This document shows, piece by piece, positions 24,300 through 34,747 of a stretch of 64,000 bases of DNA. The DNA lies in contig BSDZ01000008.1 in the NCBI GenBank assembly GCA_030268105.1, positions 496,001 through 560,000 on the forward strand. The letters run 5' to 3'. Positions within the stretch are counted from its first letter, which is position 1; every line of letters starts with the position of its first letter. Below the pieces are notes generated by a model. That model ran no database searches and was not told the DNA's origin. It saw only the letters and a list, made by a program, of their open reading frames with translations. Made by a program: the position numbers and the translations under genes. The stretch is from Volvox africanus (taxonomy: Eukaryota > Chlorophyta > Chlorophyceae > Chlamydomonadales > Volvocaceae).

Positions 24300-27200
24300 T
24301 CACAGGTACACGTCGTGCTTGCCATCCTTCACCAGCTTCATTTTTCGCTCCAGGCGCTTGAGGGCCTGCGGACTGATCGGCTCACTGGCTTGCTCACCCA
24401 TCTCCCGAGCGATGACCTCCTCCCCCTTGCGCCGCAGGTCGGGGTCGGCGTAGTCCTGCAGGTACTCTTGAAGGGTGAGCAGGGAGTTGGGGTGGCAGAA
24501 GTCGTGGATGTCTCCCGCCTTGCAGATCTTCATGAAGTCCTCGCCCGTGCGGCCTTGGCGGTAGCAGGCCGTGCACCAGGACGGCACGTAGCCCTCCGCC
24601 ATGAGCCAGTCCACGATCTCGTTGGTGGGCCGGTGGTCCATCAGCGAGAACTGCCCGGCCAGCTTGCTCAGGTTGGCCTCGGTGTTGGCAGTGTGGTCCT
24701 TGTGGTAGGCGCCCACGTCGGTGCGGCTGCCGGCGCTCATCTGGCTCATGCCGCACTTGAGCAGGGCGGAGCGCCTGAAGGGCCACACGCGGCAGGGGGC
24801 AGCGAACGGAGGAGTCGATGGGGAGGGGGACCTTCAGGCGGTTGACAGACCTACACAGCTACGGCGGAGATTTGAGTCTTGATAACAACAGGATCTGTTA
24901 TGGCCAACAGCTATAGACTTTTCACAAATCACTATTGATTACATTTCCAACAAATTTGAAAAGCTGATAAGTCAACTGGATACACACACACTCACACACA
25001 AATATAGGGTTAAGGTATATATATACGCACATATATGTATAGGATGGATAGGCAGGGGACGGATGGAAGGTTCAAACCTCCCCTACGTGGCGTGCTTTCC
25101 GTGCATATACTTGTTGCTGCTCAATAGACCAGGAGGAATGCTGTTCCCACCATTTTCACGATTATCAACACTTCCACTACCACCGCGACCACCAGAGTGA
25201 AACATCCTTGCATTCACGACTCTTACATTTCGGGCGTTTCGCGGGTCGACAGGATCATGCCAGTGTACGGCACCTGTACGGGTGGGAATAGGCTAGAAAA
25301 GTCAGGGCATGCAAGCGCTGCGGAGAAAAAGAAGGGTCGTCACCATCAATACCATCAATCAAGAGGTTTACAAGCACCGCTTCACTTCCTGATCGGCCAG
25401 ATTTCAGGGTTGGGTTTGGAAGACTCCCAGGACAACGAGGTGTACACGAGTGCTCAACATCGTGTACGACGTGAACTGCATAAAATGTTGACCTCTAATC
25501 CCCCAAGATGGCCCTGAGATTTAGGGTACCATGATTGCTTATAAGCGGTTACAAATTTGAACCAAACTGCCAAGGCTTTGTATCTGTATTTGGTATTTAC
25601 GGAGTGGAGTGTATTATTTGTATTTTTGATAAATTGTAAAAGTATTTGGGGGCATTTAGTGAGGGTACAGGGCAGCAGGGACAGCAGGGACAGCTCTTTA
25701 GTCGTGTACTTGTCCGCTCGCATCACTGGCAGGACTCATCAGCGGTTTAATGCTCTGCCCGGGAAGTGTGAGAACCCATGGTGGCCCCTACAGGGGGCCA
25801 TGAGGTGCGGGGAGACTAAACCCTTAGCCCACCTAACGGCCAGTAAGGTGGGTGTTCCAATCGGTTCTGGCACATGGATAGGGGCCGCAGAGAGCAAGAG
25901 AATCTGGGAATTCAAACAACCCAGTGAACCCTATCTATCGGCCCCCAGCATTGGGGTATACGTGCACAATGGTGCACCATTACCCCCCTGGGTTCCCCTA
26001 ACACGCACGCCAGCCTAAGGGGGATGGATGGGCGTAACAATAACAATAATAACAATTATTATGTTGATCTCCTCAATGATGTCGGGGCCAGCCTAGGGAA
26101 CCCCGCACTGAAGCCAGGTGGGTCTCCAACCCGGACAAAAGAGACAGACACACAAACCGATAGTCCCCTCGCCAGACAGACAGACAGACAGACAAACCGA
26201 CAGGGAGGCAGGTACCCTAGCCAACTCTCAGTGCCTCACCGCGATGCGGATGACTGCGACCAGCTTCTTGAACGCGGCGTCATCCACGGGGTAGGGCGGA
26301 GAGATGGACAGCTCGGAGCCGTCCGCGGGGCGCATGCGCGGAACGCTGATGGTGTGCGGCCCGGCGTTGTAGTGTCGCTCCAGGTGCTCCGAGTGCATCA
26401 GCATGGCGCACACCTCGTAGCGGTAGTCGAACAGCCCGAACAGCGCTCCGATGCCCACGTCGTCCAGCCCGGCCCGCATGGCGCGGTCCTGTGTCAGCAC
26501 CCGGTAGTCGAAGTCGCTCTTGGGCCCCCCCGGATGCATCTTCTTGAAGGTGTCGCGGTGGTAGGTCTCCTGGAACAACACGAAGGTGCCCACCTGACGG
26601 GACGGACACGCGGCCGGAAAGGAGGGATAAAGCTTCAGCGAAGAAAAAAAGGGAAGCGAACGGTAAATGGATGCGGAGACGAATGGGTAGACGGAGGTGG
26701 CAAAGGAGGCGGGGAGAGGAGGCAGGGAGAGGGGTGAAGATGTCGCGGGGTTGAACCGGAGAGCGCAGGATTAGGAAAGGACTTAGATTACCCAGGCGCG
26801 AAGGAGAGACAGGGCGAGGGGACGGACTATCCCGCTCCTCCGCCCTCGAAGCGATGCCCTCCAGTCCGGACTGGACCACCTGTCGTCATCGCCACTCGCC
26901 ACGTGCCTGCCCACTCACCCACTCACCCATCACCACCACCACCACCCGCAGCCCACCGGGCCCCCACCCATGACTCGCCACACACCTTATCCGTCTCCTT
27001 GAGCCGCCGCATGTCCGAGACGCTGAGCGGGGGAATCTCCACGTTGATGCGGCGGATGCTGCCGAAGGGCTCCGTGTGAACCGAGCCGATCACGTCCACA
27101 GCCTGGGGGAGACGAGGAGAGCACATATGACAGGGGAGGGTTGGGGGATGGAGAGGAGGGTTGGGGGGTGGGGAGGAGGGTTGGGGGGTGGGGAGGAGGG

Positions 27201-29559
27201 TTGGGGGGTGGGGAGGACTCAGGGACAACAAACAACAAACAAAAGGCCTCGCAATCTTGCACGCCGGCACCGGCGCAACGTTGCGTGTCCCCCCCCTCAT
27301 CCCTCTGTCCGCCTTACGTGCAGGAAGTTCTCAAAAGAGTACTTGGGGCTCTCCCCGGTGAGCGCCAGGATGCGGCGGTGACCCTGGCGCTGCAGCGCAG
27401 CCACCTCCTCACGAAGGTCGTCGTCGGTAAGCACGGAGCGCTGCGGCAGAGGTAGGTTCGGGTGGGCTGGCCTGCTTACTCGGGGAGCTGTGCAAGAATA
27501 ATAAACGCATGTATAAGCATTTTCCTCGATTTAAGTGATTACATATACGTTTATCTATATCTATATCTATGTCTATATTTATACCTATATATATATATAC
27601 ACAGGTATAGGAGTGGTTTAGATACATACAAGAATGTTTATAATATTATTATAATTATATATGTGTATGTATATTATTTCTGGTACTACGAAAAAGGGGC
27701 GCGTAGAACAGGATTGCTGGGTGAACTAGGACTTTAGGTGGCCTAAATAAGTATGTACATGGAATTCAAATAGGAAGATGCACGGATATGTACCGCAGCT
27801 GCTCAGTGGACGCCGCACACCCAGCAGTGTCAATACCATCTGCCAATCATCGGAATAGCATTTTCAATATGTTCTAATATCATTTAAAAGACAATATAAT
27901 CTCCAAAGCCCAGTAATAGCCCCCCCCCGAGTCGTTCATTGCGCCCCCTTCTCCGCTCCCTCACCCCCGGATGACCCACTGCCCCCCCTCTCACCTCCAT
28001 CCCCGTATTTCCCGCGCGGAAGGCGCAGTAGGTGCAGGTGTTCATGCAGTGGTTGGCTGCGGAAGGGGCCGAGAGGAGGAGGGCGGAAAGGCAAAGGCCT
28101 CATTGAGTTCCGTTGGTCCAGCCGGCAGATGGTTTTACGAAATGAACCACTGCTGTGCAAACGCTGATGTTGGTTTGCGGCATCCCGACAGCGAGTACTC
28201 CTCTTCGCTCCTCCCAACCTACCGATGTAGAGGGGGGCGAACAGCACCACGCGGTTGCCGTAAATGCGGTTCTTGATGGCGAGCGCTGTGTCGAAGATGT
28301 CGTTCATCTGGGGAGAGGGGGCAAGCGGGCAGTGTGTGTGCACTTTGTGTGTATGTTATTGTCGGGGAATGCGGTCAAAGGGGGAAAGGCAGGGAAAGAG
28401 TTCTTATCCCATCCCCAACCCCCTATCCAAGCCCCTAGCTACCCAAGCCCGGTCTGCTAAGGAAGATACCGCTAACTTCATATACGTGACATGAGCCCGC
28501 CAATGACCCATCGCCGCCAATTCTCGATCATCTCACCAGCTCCACGTTGTTTTCGTCCACATTCAGGAGAGCGGCGCACTCCTCCAAACCGAGACCCTGA
28601 GGGAGCGTAATAGTGAACAGGGTTGGGTTGGGTTCCGCACTCATGTTCTGCATCGACTTGGCGTCCGGACCCAGGAAAGCGAAAACAGTGGCAAGCAAAT
28701 AAGTAGGCCCCCAGAAGCCCCCAGAGTTACCTGAACGAACTCTGACTTGCTGCCGACATTGACGGGGTCATGTTCCGTCACAAAGGCCTTCTCTTTTGCC
28801 TTGGCGAGAATCTCACGGACCTGGTTCCAAAGCGAGCTGGTTTAGTGGTCGCTAGGGGTGGTCGGTGAGACAATGAATTTGGAAATTTGGAAAAAGGAAT
28901 GTGCGAGGCTTCTAGTCACGCGCATGACGTACTTGCCGAGCGAGGCCAATTGTCCGATGCACATTCGTCATTTTCAAGCTATTGCATTCAAGTGCCGTGT
29001 AAGTGGAAGTATGCGCGGAATCGCTCTTCGCGGCCGGACTTTGGAGGTTGACATACAAATCGTGAAATAAACCCTACTCGTAGTTCACAATAATTATGCT
29101 GATCCCACATCCAATACATAATAATTTTGATAATATTTAAGTCAAGAGGTCTTATGATCATGTAAGGCAATTAACGCTCGAGGCGATTTCACACTTGCAC
29201 AACCTTGCAAGATGCAACATACCCGGGCAGAATCCTTGGCCCATTCCTTTGTGACCTCCAATGCTTTGAAGATGGCCGCTTCATCGATCCACTCGGCGGG
29301 GTCTACATACCTGGTATGAAAAATTGAAATTATGACACAGGAATGTCGTTTTCCAAACCCCAACCCCAATCACGTACGTGTGATGTGTCTCACGCTCAAT
29401 GCTCCATGTATGCTGAACCTTTCCCCCGGGAATAAAGTTTGCGACCGTGCCAAGTCGTCGTGAAGCTGGCGGAATTGCAATTCCGGGACACGGTTTACCG
29501 TCACGTCGCAGGGCCGGCGCCGCGCGGCCAATTGATGGCTGTGCCAAAACTGATTGCAT
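24300..29559 (-). CDS. HYDG: [FeFe]-hydrogenase maturase HydG, complete
   Basis: Eleven exons: 29559-29378, 29310-29223, 28820-28731, 28596-28537, 28307-28223, 28056-27995, 27440-27318, 27102-26986, 26593-26240, 25273-25227 and 24774-24300. All GT-AG in phase, 560 residues. HydG is a radical-SAM enzyme that cleaves tyrosine to supply CO and cyanide as an Fe-CO-CN synthon for the H-cluster. The SAM-cluster site is ANHCMNTCTYCAF (Cys 172, 176, 179), and the family phrase NRIYGNRVVLFAPLYI precedes it. The C-terminal auxiliary-cluster site is present as CTACYRQGRTGEDF plus a third Cys (470, 473, 496; spacing C-x2-C-x22-C). The first 40 or so residues are Arg/Ala/Pro-rich and likely direct plastid import. 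The gene ends DGKHDVYL. It lies 4.6 kb upstream of hydF in the same orientation. Confidence 0.96.
25600..26110 (+). repeat. Candidate dispersed repeat inside a hydG intron
   Basis: The intron between 26240 and 25273 contains a plus-strand open stretch (ITGRTHQRFNALPGKC, then IGSGTWIGAAESKRIWEF) followed by an AAC/AAT tract. The composition and short CCC-bounded blocks look like retroelement sequence, but I have no second copy to prove it. Confidence 0.35.
26174..26202. repeat. (GACA)n microsatellite
   Basis: GACA repeats in a hydG intron. Confidence 0.8.
27132..27217. repeat. 20-bp G-rich minisatellite in a hydG intron
   Basis: Four to five copies of a unit of the form GGAGGAGGGTTGGGGGGTGG, inside the intron between 27318 and 27102. 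On the plus strand the G-runs could form quadruplexes; the hydG transcript carries the C-rich complement. Confidence 0.9.
27540..27672. repeat. AT-rich TATATC/ATATAT low-complexity tract
   Basis: TCTATA and TATATA repeats in the hydG intron between 27995 and 27440. Confidence 0.75.
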
Positions 29560-31130
29560 AGTTGAATTATCAACAGCGATATGCTGCGACTGTACTTACT
29601 CTCAAATTACGGATTAACTTAGGGATATACCGAGTACAGTCCACGTAAACCTTAAATATGCGTGCATAAGCTTGCCAATTAAGCTGGGTACTTGTCTTAG
29701 GTATTTCTCTTTATGGTAATGTGCGTTCCGAAACCCACCCCTGGAGTTGGATTTATTCCGGTTTCAGCTGTACATTGAGTAATCGATGCCAAATTAAGGG
29801 TCATGCTACCACCAGATACATGTCGCTCAAAGTAATAAAAAGATTTATGTAAATGCTTTGTAGAATTGGCTAGTCCTTCAGGATTGCGGGCTCCATTACG
29901 GAACTTCAGTCCATCGTGTCAGTCCATGTGGCGCAAGGATATAAGTGCAGCGCAATTGCATATACTTTGCCTTTTAATTACATCACCGCCTGTTTGTCTT
30001 AAGCAATTGTCACAGTGTGCGTGATGGAGACGAGTGCTTCGTTCGGGAAGGCTGCGTGACTTCTCTATATGCCTGTAATCGTATGCCTGGCAAAAAGGGT
30101 ATTGGTGGGCGAACTTCTGACTGGTATAATAAATTTTTTAACTATGTATGTAAGATTGCCCAAGGCCCTGAGCCTGATCTATGTCCCCTTGCGCTCGTCG
30201 TAAGAGCGCGGCTGGTCAAGCTCTCGGCACAGTGTCGTAAAAATTGATATTGATCCCACGTACTTGTACAATACTTAAGAACTAACCAGGACCTCCTGGC
30301 GCTCCATGACCTAACCCTGATGGTTAGAAAGTAGCTGCGGTTGGTCAAACGAACTAGCAAGGCATTTTCATATTGCAAAGCCGCCATCCCAATTTCGCGA
30401 ATCGTAAGGCGTATCACTCTCAGGTATAGCAGAAGATCTGTGTCATCCTTGCACAACCACTTGTTGAACAAGAATGTGCATCTTTTACAGGCGAATTTTC
30501 CATTGATGGTTTCAGTATTCTGACACAACCGAGGATGCTTATAGATGTTGCGTCAAATAATCTAAGGGCCTATCAATCGCATACACGGGCTATTAACCCT
30601 GGTCGTTAACCCCAAAGGGAGCTTCTCTGGGTTGTATAGTGGTTGTAACAAGCCGCGATGGAGGCGGGTACCGATGATAACGGGTGGAAAGAAGAAGACA
30701 GGGCTTACGTAACTGCTCAGAGCAGCGTATAGAGCAAATTCTTCTGTGTCTGCCATCGGCTTGCTGCCGATAACCATAACCACAGCCACACGTGAGGATT
30801 CGCCGCACATACCCCGATCTTCCCCCAGGACTACACGGATGGGGGGATGGCCGGAGGCGCGCTCCGCAACACGCTTCAGCACGTGAAGCGCCTGCGGGGG
30901 TATGCTTTCCGCCGTCTAGTGACAATGTATTCATATCAGGCTCAATACCCGGACACACTCTGTTGCCCCTCGACACATCACATATTCGCCCGCTACATCA
31001 TCGGGGCCGCCAGCCGAACAATTGCCCCGGAGTACCCGCCGCACCTAGCGGCACTACGCGATCAGACATGCGGCCTTCACAGCAGCAACGTTTAGGGCAG
31101 TCACGTAGCCCACAGCAGCTGCAACTGCTG
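29560..31130. other. hydG upstream region and intergenic DNA
   Basis: This divergent interval separates hydG (-) from the B3 gene (+). Several overlapping frames on both strands between 30560 and 31350 conflict and show no family. I identify no exon here. 5' exons of the B3 gene may exist from about 30800 on. Confidence 0.45.
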
Positions 31131-31483
31131 CTACAACAGCATGTCCTGCCCCAGAAACGGTCGGGCGCAGTGTTTTCGGAGACCCATATCGGGAGCGGGG
31201 AGCGGCGCTGCCGGGCACGACATAAAATTTACGGAGACATATATGGTGAACCAGCTACAAACCTTCATCAGCATTTGTTTCAGCGGACCTCCAACCCATA
31301 TCGGGGCCCATGTCTCCTTGACCTTGGGCGTTGCGAAGCCAGGTAGGTAGACTGCCACGGTGCTGCTACCGCATTTGTGGGCGATATGGGCATGTCAGCT
31401 GGTGAGGGCGATGGTGCTGCTGCTAGTGGTGAAGGTATGGGTGATGAATGGGGGGAAGGAGGCCCGAGTGACGATAGCGATGC

Positions 31484-34400
31484 ATGGTTATGTCGGCCAT
31501 GCCGGTGTTTCTGACGGCGCCGCTACTGGCACCGCATCGCGTTTGTCAACCTGGTGCCGCTCCCGCCGCGCGTGTTATTGGCAACGCACGCAGCTGGGGA
31601 TGCAAAGTCAGTGAACATCACCAGCAGATGTCAGCGGATTTGGGTCAGGAGGGCGACGACGATGGGGAGGAAGAGGAAGAAGCGGAGGAGGAGGAGAAGG
31701 AGGAAGAAGCGGAGGAGGAGGAGGAGGAGGAGGAGGAGGGGGAGGGGCGACAGCAGCAACAGACCGAGGACTACGAAGACGAAGAGGACGTTGAGGAACC
31801 TGGCGCCCACTTACCTTCGCACCGCCGTGTCGCCGCAGCCCAGAAGGCGCTGCATCCCCCATTCCCTCGACAGAGCTTGGCACCTCTGCAGCTGGGGCGG
31901 GCACAACAGGCGCGGCGTGACCCTCCAGGAGCGGACCGGCCCCAGCAACGGTGGCGATGCCAACATCAACACCAGCTCCTCCAGATTTCCACGTTTCGTG
32001 AACAACTGCTGCACAAGATGCAGTCTTTGTACAAGGTATACCAGAAGCAGCAACGCGACTTACTGTAACCAGCTCCAGCACGAGCTGATGAAGAATTCAT
32101 GTAGTGAACGCCGGCAGCCTGCTCGCCCACGCCATGCTCCTGCTACCGTGACGTCTAAAGCAATAGTGGGAGGACCTACGCCGCCGCAGCAGCAAAAGCA
32201 GCCGCATGGCCGCGCAGAGCGGCACATGCAGAGAGACCCAGTTAAGGGGGCTGCCCGGCAGATGCGATCGGCCCACCTTTTCCCGGCAGACACGAAAATA
32301 GAAGTGCAACCGTATGCTGGAGAAGAGGCTTCACGAGGGCAGCACCAAAAACAGCAACAACAAAATTGGGACAATATGGACCCCACGTGGGTGGTTTCTT
32401 GTCCCCTGGACCTCGCAACGGGGGCGGCGACACGACACCCGGGCAGTCAGCAAGGTCAGCACGGACGTCACCGGCTGGGAGCCCATGAACCACAGCAGCA
32501 GCAGCAGCAGCAGCAACCGATGTCAGTAGAACCTGGGAATGCACAGCGGCGACGTGGAGGAATGGAGGGAGATGGGAAACCTGCGTTAGTCCGCCCTACC
32601 AGCTCCAGTGGTGGCTCTGGAGCAATTATCGCTGCTGGTGGTCCCGGAGCGACTATCGTTTCGAAGACTGACGGCCGATGGCGCTCAACAAGGGCCGCGA
32701 CAGGAGCATCAGCACCAGCTGCTGGTAATGCCCATGGGGTCCGGCCGAACAGTAGCGCTCGTTCCGGTCCCCTCCCGGTAGTGCACAAAATCAGTGAGAT
32801 GGCGACGGAGGCACTGGTGGCGAAACTAGCACCCGTGCCGGTGCCAGCGCCTACACCCATGCCGGTGCCGGTGCCGGTGCCTACACCCGTGCCGGTGCCA
32901 GTGCCAGCGCCTACACCCGTGCCGGTGCCAGCGCCAGGGCCTACACCCATCCCGGTGCCGGTGCCGGTGCCTACACCCGTGCCGGTGTCAGCGCCAGCGC
33001 CAACACCCGTGCCGGGGCCGGGGCCGGGGCCAGTACCAATACCATCGTCACCGCCGCGACGGTCGCCGCGGCGGTCAAGCAGAAGATGTAAAAAGGACCC
33101 CGCAGGTGCTCAGGCGGAACGGATTTTGGTTGAGCAGCAGCGGTCGATTCGGGGGATGTCCTGCAGCGCCGATGCAGCAGGGGGTGCTACGAAGGGGGTC
33201 GAGGGCAGTGACCGGTGGCAGGTCTTGTTTGCAAAGGCCTTAACGGCGTCGGATACACGCACTCGCAGGGTGATCGTGCCGCGCAGCGTGTTGGAGTCCA
33301 GCTTTCCTCAGGCCGCCAAGCAAAGCCGGTTTTCTTTGTTCTTCAACGCGACAGACGCCACGGGGGTCTGCTGGTACTTCGCAATCGGCTTCTGGAAGGT
33401 TGGAAAGTGTCAGAGCCCGGTGTACGTTATGGAGGTGGGTTTGGCCCAGCTTGTCGTTGACTTACTACGTAAAAAGTCAAACCCTAAGTCGACAGAGCGG
33501 AATTCTGGACCGACTTTCAAGATGACTCCGGTGATCATTGCTTGCTTAGATCGAATTCAAGTACGACTTAGGGAGGGAGAGCAGCAGGCTGAAGGGGCCA
33601 GATGGCTGGGGTGGGGTGACGTTGGCGAGTTTGGACTTTGGGTCGTACTAGGTCGGAGGGTGGGAGGACGAATAGACGAAAGATTTGGTAGTGCTGTCCA
33701 GGATGGACGAACCACCTGAGATTGCATGAAATGAGATTGCATGAAATGAGATTGCATGAAATGAGATTGCATGAAATGCCCAAGCAATTTACTGCTGCCA
33801 GTATAACTTCAGATAGGTCTTTCTTAGACGGCAAATGAACTCACGGGAACTGAGGACTGCGCCGCACATCTGGACTGGCTCACAACGCACTTATCCCTCC
33901 CCACCCTGCGCAGCGCATGTTCGGCTTTATGAAGAGGTACGACCTAATCACCGGTGACGTAGTGGGTGTGCTGCGGGCGCCCGACGGTACCATGTATGTG
34001 GAAGTCAACACCTCTGCCGTCATCGCTGCCGCCGCACCTGCCGTCACCGGCCGCGCCAAGCCATCCGCTGATGCGCTCTGCCTGGCGCAGCCTTCTCATC
34101 CGCAAACGGCACTGGTCCAGTCACCAGAAAACCCGGAAGTGGAAGATGAGCGATCGCGGGGACGAGGCGAGTATGCACATGAACTCGCGCAATAGTATCA
34201 GCAGCAGGAGGAAGAGGAAGAGGAAGGGGAAGAAGGGAAAGGAGGAGACGCGGTTGATATTGATGAGCTGCACGGAACTGATGGCGGCGGCGGCGGCGGC
34301 GGTGGCGGCGTGCGAGTGGCGAAGAAGCGAAAGCGGGGCTTTCCTTACGGCTTTGTGGCAGGTCCGTCCACTAGGGAGAGCCTACGGGGCGACTCACTTC

Positions 34401-34747
34401 GCGGTGATGATGAGCAGTTCCGTGGTGGAGACGGGTTTGTAAGGGCTTTGGCCAAGACAATGGCGGCGGCGGGGGCGGGGGCGGCCGCTGGTGCACCGCC
34501 ACAGGAGTCTGACAATGGCGACGATAATGCCCGGGTACGAAAACCTGAAGGGCTGCTCAGGGAGCTCAGGGAGCAGCGGCTTGGGAAAGTCAGGGGCAAT
34601 ACCGGTCTCGGCGCCGCCGCTGCCACAATTGCCGCTAGGGGGGAGCAGCTTCTGGCAGGTTCCGCTGGGCGGAGAGCGCCGTCACGGCCACTCCATGCGG
34701 AAAAGGAGATGGTGATGGTGGAAGCGAGGCGGCAGCGGCGCCGATGA
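31484..34747 (+). CDS. B3-domain DNA-binding protein, with an in-frame TAG (model provisional)
   Basis: The best-supported part is a B3 domain split by one intron (33435-33913, GAG|GTGGGT to CGCAG). The exon before it carries WQVLFAKALTASD, VIVPRSVLESSFPQ and SPVYVME. The exon after it continues MKRYDLITGDVVGVLRAPDG and TMYVEV, so the join restores the usual B3 ending. Plant B3 domains bind DNA in regulators such as ABI3/VAL and auxin response factors. Upstream, 32100-33434 is open in the same frame and codes Gln-rich and Pro-Val-Thr-rich tandem repeats. Further upstream, an acid-rich frame at 31484-32035 (long Glu runs, then REQLLHKMQSLYK with a good AAG|GTATAC donor) may be an earlier exon in another frame. 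Downstream, one TAG at 34193-34195 interrupts an otherwise continuous frame that runs to 34747 with a basic VAKKRKRG patch. The start is not determined. Confidence 0.7.
32832..33033 (+). repeat. Coding minisatellite: proline-valine/threonine repeat
   Basis: Tandem units of CCGGTGCCGGTGCC and CTACACCC encode PVPVP, APTP and GPTP repeats over about 65 residues N-terminal to the B3 domain. Neighbouring units are nearly identical, which suggests recent expansion. Confidence 0.9.
33718..33777. repeat. Four perfect copies of a 15-bp unit
   Basis: GAGATTGCATGAAAT is repeated four times without change inside the B3 intron. Confidence 0.95.

Noticed and set aside
24201..24845. Long plus-strand frame opposite hydG exon 11
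   Set aside because: It is the antisense shadow of a clearly conserved HydG C-terminal exon with high GC third positions.
31554..33719. A single uninterrupted 721-codon plus-strand frame as one exon
   Set aside because: Its 5' third is poly-Arg in one frame and poly-Glu in another, and its 3' end reads past a good splice donor at 33435. The B3 domain is only completed by splicing to 33914.
33718..33777. CRISPR-like array
   Set aside because: Four directly adjacent 15-bp copies without spacers, in a eukaryotic intron.
34170..34204. A very short intron removing the TAG at 34193
   Set aside because: The only GT...AG pair around the stop would give an intron of 25-34 nt, far shorter than algal introns.
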